Part shown: positions 7,370-8,972 of the stretch, piece after piece | Layout of the letters: the number at the start of each line of letters is the position of its first letter | Position numbering within the stretch: position 1 is the stretch's first letter | Source: an uncultured Bacilli bacterium | GTDB taxonomy: Bacteria > Bacillota_I > Bacilli_A > RF39 > UBA660 | Length of the DNA stretch: 8,972 nucleotides | Reading direction: 5' to 3' | Assembly (NCBI GenBank): GCA_947629395.1 | Contig: CANRDQ010000044.1 | Coordinates: forward strand, 1 to 8,972 | The notes under the pieces: generated by a model | The model's input: only the letters and a program-made list of their open reading frames with translations | What the model was told of the DNA's origin: nothing | Databases searched by the model: none | Made by a program: the position numbers and the translations under genes

Positions 7370-7885
7370 ATGATATATATAGTAAGACATGGACAAACTG
7401 ATTGGAATAAAGAAGGAAGAAATCAAGGTAGAACAGATATAGATATAAATGAAAATGGTAAACAAGCTGCTGAAGAAGTAAAAGAAAAATTAAAAGATAT
7501 AAACTTTGATATTGTTTTCTCTAGTCCTCTAAAAAGAGCTTATCATACTGCCCAAATAATTACAGACCATAAAATTATTACTGATGAACGTCTAATTGAA
7601 AGATGCAATGGTACATTAGAAGGAAAACTTAAAAATGAATATCAAGTAGATTTCTCTGATGTTAAAGAAACTAGATTTGGTATTGAACCTTTATTAGATT
7701 TTCAAAGTAGAATAAAAAGCTTTTTAGAAGAAATACTAGAAAAATATCCTAATAAAAATATTTTAATTGTTACACATGCTGGAGTTAGTATATATATTAA
7801 ATGTTTCTTTGAAGGAGAACCACAAGATAAAGATTATAGTAAATATAAACTTAAAAACTGTGAAGTGTTAACTTATAAAAATTAA
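7370..7885 (+). CDS. Histidine phosphatase superfamily (phosphoglycerate mutase-like) protein
   Basis: A 171-residue cytosolic phosphatase of the branch that uses a phosphohistidine intermediate. The N-terminal VRHGQT places Arg6 and the nucleophile His7. FSSPLKRAYHTA supplies Arg56, ERCNG supplies the likely proton donor Glu77, and VTHAGV supplies His136. The set is complete, so it should be active. It is somewhat shorter than many family members (about 190-210). The family includes alpha-ribazole phosphatases, PhoE-type phosphatases and mutases, and the sequence does not separate these; no cobalamin genes are nearby. The start codon lies one base after the hydrolase stop (TAA-A-ATG) with only a weak ribosome site, which suggests translational coupling. 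Confidence 0.9.
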   Translation: MIYIVRHGQTDWNKEGRNQGRTDIDINENGKQAAEEVKEKLKDINFDIVFSSPLKRAYHTAQIITDHKIITDERLIERCNGTLEGKLKNEYQVDFSDVKETRFGIEPLLDFQSRIKSFLEEILEKYPNKNILIVTHAGVSIYIKCFFEGEPQDKDYSKYKLKNCEVLTYKN

Positions 7886-7909
7886 TATTAAATTTTAGGA
7901 GGTTTCAAT

Positions 7910-8443
7910 ATGATTATAGGCGTTGATATGGATAATACCATTTGTTCTACTAGTGAAAAAATATTAGAATACGAAAAAGAATTTTTATTAGAAAAACATA
8001 TCGATTCTACAAAATTATGGGAAGATACAAATTTAAAAGAAGAGTTTTTAAATAAATATTTAGAAAAAGTATATGCTGAAGCTTTACCCAAAAGTTATGT
8101 TAAAGATACTTTAGATAAACTTAAACAAAAAGGTAATAAAATTTATATCATTACAGCTAGAAGTGAAAGATATGTTGATGATATATATGATGTGATAAAA
8201 AACTATTTACAAAAAAATAATCTTGTCGTAGATGAAATCTTTATTAATGGAAAAGATAAAGTTGATGTTTGTTTAAAAGAGAAAATCAACTTAATGATTG
8301 AAGATAGTCGTTATAATTATGATAAGTTAGTTAATAATGGTATTCATACTATTTTGTTTGATGAAAATAATAATAATTTAGATATTGATAATAGAGTTTC
8401 AAGTTGGCAAGAGATTATTAGTAAGATAGAAGAGATTATATAA
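7910..8443 (+). CDS. HAD-superfamily phosphatase, 5'-nucleotidase (NT5C/YqfW)-like
   Basis: A 177-residue HAD hydrolase. Motif I is VDMDNT, with nucleophile Asp6 and acid/base Asp8. Motif II is IITARS with Thr82. The motif III lysine is in GKDKVDV (Lys115 or Lys117), and motif IV is MIEDS with Glu131 and Asp132. The small helical cap between motifs I and II and the overall length fit the 5'(3')-deoxyribonucleotidase type (NT5C, B. subtilis YqfW-like), so a nucleotide monophosphate is a plausible substrate. That substrate is inferred from family resemblance. AGGAGG (7897-7902) is an excellent ribosome site 7 bases before ATG. It follows the histidine phosphatase by 24 bases without a promoter, making it the last gene of the operon. 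Confidence 0.85.
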   Translation: MIIGVDMDNTICSTSEKILEYEKEFLLEKHIDSTKLWEDTNLKEEFLNKYLEKVYAEALPKSYVKDTLDKLKQKGNKIYIITARSERYVDDIYDVIKNYLQKNNLVVDEIFINGKDKVDVCLKEKINLMIEDSRYNYDKLVNNGIHTILFDENNNNLDIDNRVSSWQEIISKIEEII

Positions 8444-8449
8444 ATTACT

Positions 8450-8508
8450 AAAAGACAAAGTTGAACTGGACCCCAAAAGTTGGACAGTTTAATTAGTTGT
8501 CTTTTTTT
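8450..8508 (+). terminator. Long terminator hairpin after the hydrolase operon
   Basis: AAAAGACAA (8450-8458) pairs with TTGTCTTTT (8497-8505) and continues into T at 8506-8508, forming a 9-bp basal stem. Inside it TTGAACTG (8461-8468) pairs with CAGTTTAA (8485-8492, one G-U), and CCAA (8473-8476) pairs with TTGG (8480-8483). The structure is about 59 bases, unusually long compared with the other terminators here (25-41 bases). It begins 6 bases after the operon's last stop codon. Confidence 0.75.
8462..8486. mobile_element. Possible IS3/IS150-type terminal inverted repeat (solo remnant)
   Basis: The stretch starts TGAACTGGACCCC and ends AAAAGTTGGACA. This resembles the terminal repeats of IS150-group IS3-family elements (TG-ACTG-ACCC then GTTGGAC). 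By polarity the element would extend to the right. No opposite end and no transposase frame is present, so this would be a scar or decayed end. The resemblance is from memory and is not aligned. Confidence 0.4.
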
Positions 8509-8525
8509 GTGTAGTTAAATTAAAC

Positions 8526-8554
8526 TTGAAAAAAAGTGTATTTTGTGGTAAAAT
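8526..8554 (+). promoter_or_regulatory. Strong promoter upstream of the small membrane protein
   Basis: TTGAAA (8526-8531, 5/6 of the -35 consensus), a 17-base spacing and TAAAAT (8549-8554, 5/6 of the -10), with TGG as an extended -10 (8546-8548). This is the closest match to a sigma-A-type promoter in the window. Predicted start is near 8561, giving a leader of about 94 bases before the ATG at 8655. Confidence 0.8.
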
Positions 8555-8566
8555 AAGCACAATTTT

Positions 8567-8587
8567 AAAGGAGATTATCTAATGTAA
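8567..8587 (+). other. Start-stop element: ribosome site followed by ATG-TAA
   Basis: AAAGGAGA (8567-8574) is a strong ribosome site. ATG at 8582-8584 follows at a good spacing, but the next codon is TAA (8585-8587). Offset by two bases, a frame from 8587 reads KFIPNKFIRK and onward for 20 codons to TAA 8647-8649, inside the leader of the next gene. It has no start codon of its own. One missing base after the ATG would join the two into a 22-codon peptide. It is either a minimal upstream ORF or a broken small gene. Confidence 0.45.
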
Positions 8588-8654
8588 AATTTATACCAAA
8601 TAAGTTTATTAGGAAATATAGATTTATATTAGAAATTATAAAGGAGTAATAAAA

Positions 8655-8870
8655 ATGGAATTTAAGAATTTTGATGAGATGGCTGAGTATTTTGAGAAAC
8701 CAGTAAGTGAACAGTTTCGAATGAACAGAGAAGCAATTAGAAAACAACAACAAAGAGAATTATTGATACATACTATAGATACTATTTTTAAGGTTATTCT
8801 TTGTGTTATTGGTTTACCAATTTTAATCATTCTTTTAATTTTATTTAGTGCTATGAAAAAAATGGATTAA
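8655..8870 (+). CDS. Small single-pass membrane protein, unrecognised
   Basis: A 71-residue protein that I do not recognise. Residues 1-40 are hydrophilic and likely helical, with an acidic first half (FDEMAEYFEKP) and a basic, glutamine-rich second half (AIRKQQQRELL). Residues about 44-67 form one strong hydrophobic helix, and the protein ends in a short MKKMD tail, a tail-anchor-like layout with the N-terminal part probably cytosolic. There is no cleavable signal peptide and no toxin or bacteriocin motif. AAGGAG (8641-8646) lies 8 bases before ATG 8655, and a strong promoter lies upstream, so expression is plausible. It stands apart from the hydrolase operon behind a terminator. The function is unknown. 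Confidence 0.7.
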   Translation: MEFKNFDEMAEYFEKPVSEQFRMNREAIRKQQQRELLIHTIDTIFKVILCVIGLPILIILLILFSAMKKMD

Positions 8871-8972
8871 ACAATAGTGGTTGATAGCCTTTTTGTAGAT
8901 TATTTAAATATAAATAACTGGAGAAATAATTTAATAAGAAAAATAAGTACAAAGACTATTTACTATATATAC
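8871..8972. other. Right-edge intergenic sequence without a supported gene
   Basis: This stretch is AT-rich. A 7-bp A/T inverted repeat (TTATTTA 8900-8906 and TAAATAA 8911-8917) and a GGAG at 8920-8923 are visible. No start codon follows at a usable distance. GGTTGATAGCC followed by five T at about 8878-8893 could be a very weak terminator for the small membrane protein gene. Confidence 0.3.

Noticed and set aside
7888..8091. Open frame on the - strand over the start of the HAD gene
   Set aside because: It is antisense to well-supported HAD motifs and has no start-site signals.
8565..8830. Hydrophobic open frames on the - strand opposite the small membrane protein
   Set aside because: The + strand frame has a strong promoter and ribosome site. 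The antisense frames are AT-rich mirror images without start signals.
8900..8925. A/T hairpin and GGAG near the right edge as the start of another gene
   Set aside because: No ATG, GTG or TTG lies at a usable distance downstream, and the hairpin has only A-T pairs, expected by chance in this composition.
1..8972. CRISPR array, tRNA/rRNA, riboswitch, phage or defence system
   Set aside because: No spaced direct repeats, cloverleaf, conserved riboswitch core or relevant protein families were visible on either strand.

Overview
The window is about 9 kb of very AT-rich chromosomal DNA. Genes are tightly packed and all lie on the + strand. Start sites are Gram-positive style (AAGGAG, AGGAGG), intrinsic terminators are short, and extended -10 promoters are common. 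Tryptophan is read from TGG and every identifiable gene ends in TAA, so the standard bacterial code fits and there is no sign of the Mycoplasma code. This points to a low-GC Bacillota, possibly one of the reduced gut Bacilli lineages. That placement is inferred from composition and gene families only.

Layout: (1) 1-87, the last 28 codons of an unidentified gene and its terminator. (2) 178-2127, a hybrid sensor histidine kinase with a roughly seven-helix membrane region, HisKA and HATPase domains and a C-terminal receiver domain, followed by a terminator. (3) 2223-4061, dxs, the entry enzyme of the MEP isoprenoid pathway, with its own promoter. (4) 4178-6064, a large glutamine synthetase with its own promoter and a strong terminator. 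(5) 6125-6367, a small DUF1653 protein. (6) 6436-8443, three apparently co-transcribed hydrolases: an HSL-type alpha/beta hydrolase, a histidine phosphatase and a HAD-family nucleotidase-like phosphatase. (7) 8450-8650, a long terminator hairpin whose apical part resembles an IS3/IS150-type terminal inverted repeat, then the best promoter of the window leading to an AUG immediately followed by UAA. (8) 8655-8870, a 71-residue protein with one C-terminal membrane helix. The last 100 bases hold no gene I can support.

Most of the window is ordinary housekeeping and signalling genes carried as separate transcription units (kinase; dxs; glnA; DUF1653; the hydrolase trio; the small membrane protein). 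Nothing shows that these units act in one pathway. The hydrolase trio is the only clear operon. The part least explained by known gene families is 8450-8870. I see no CRISPR array, defence island, tRNA, rRNA or intact mobile element. I did not find convincing evidence of a wholly new biological system, and the findings are scored accordingly.
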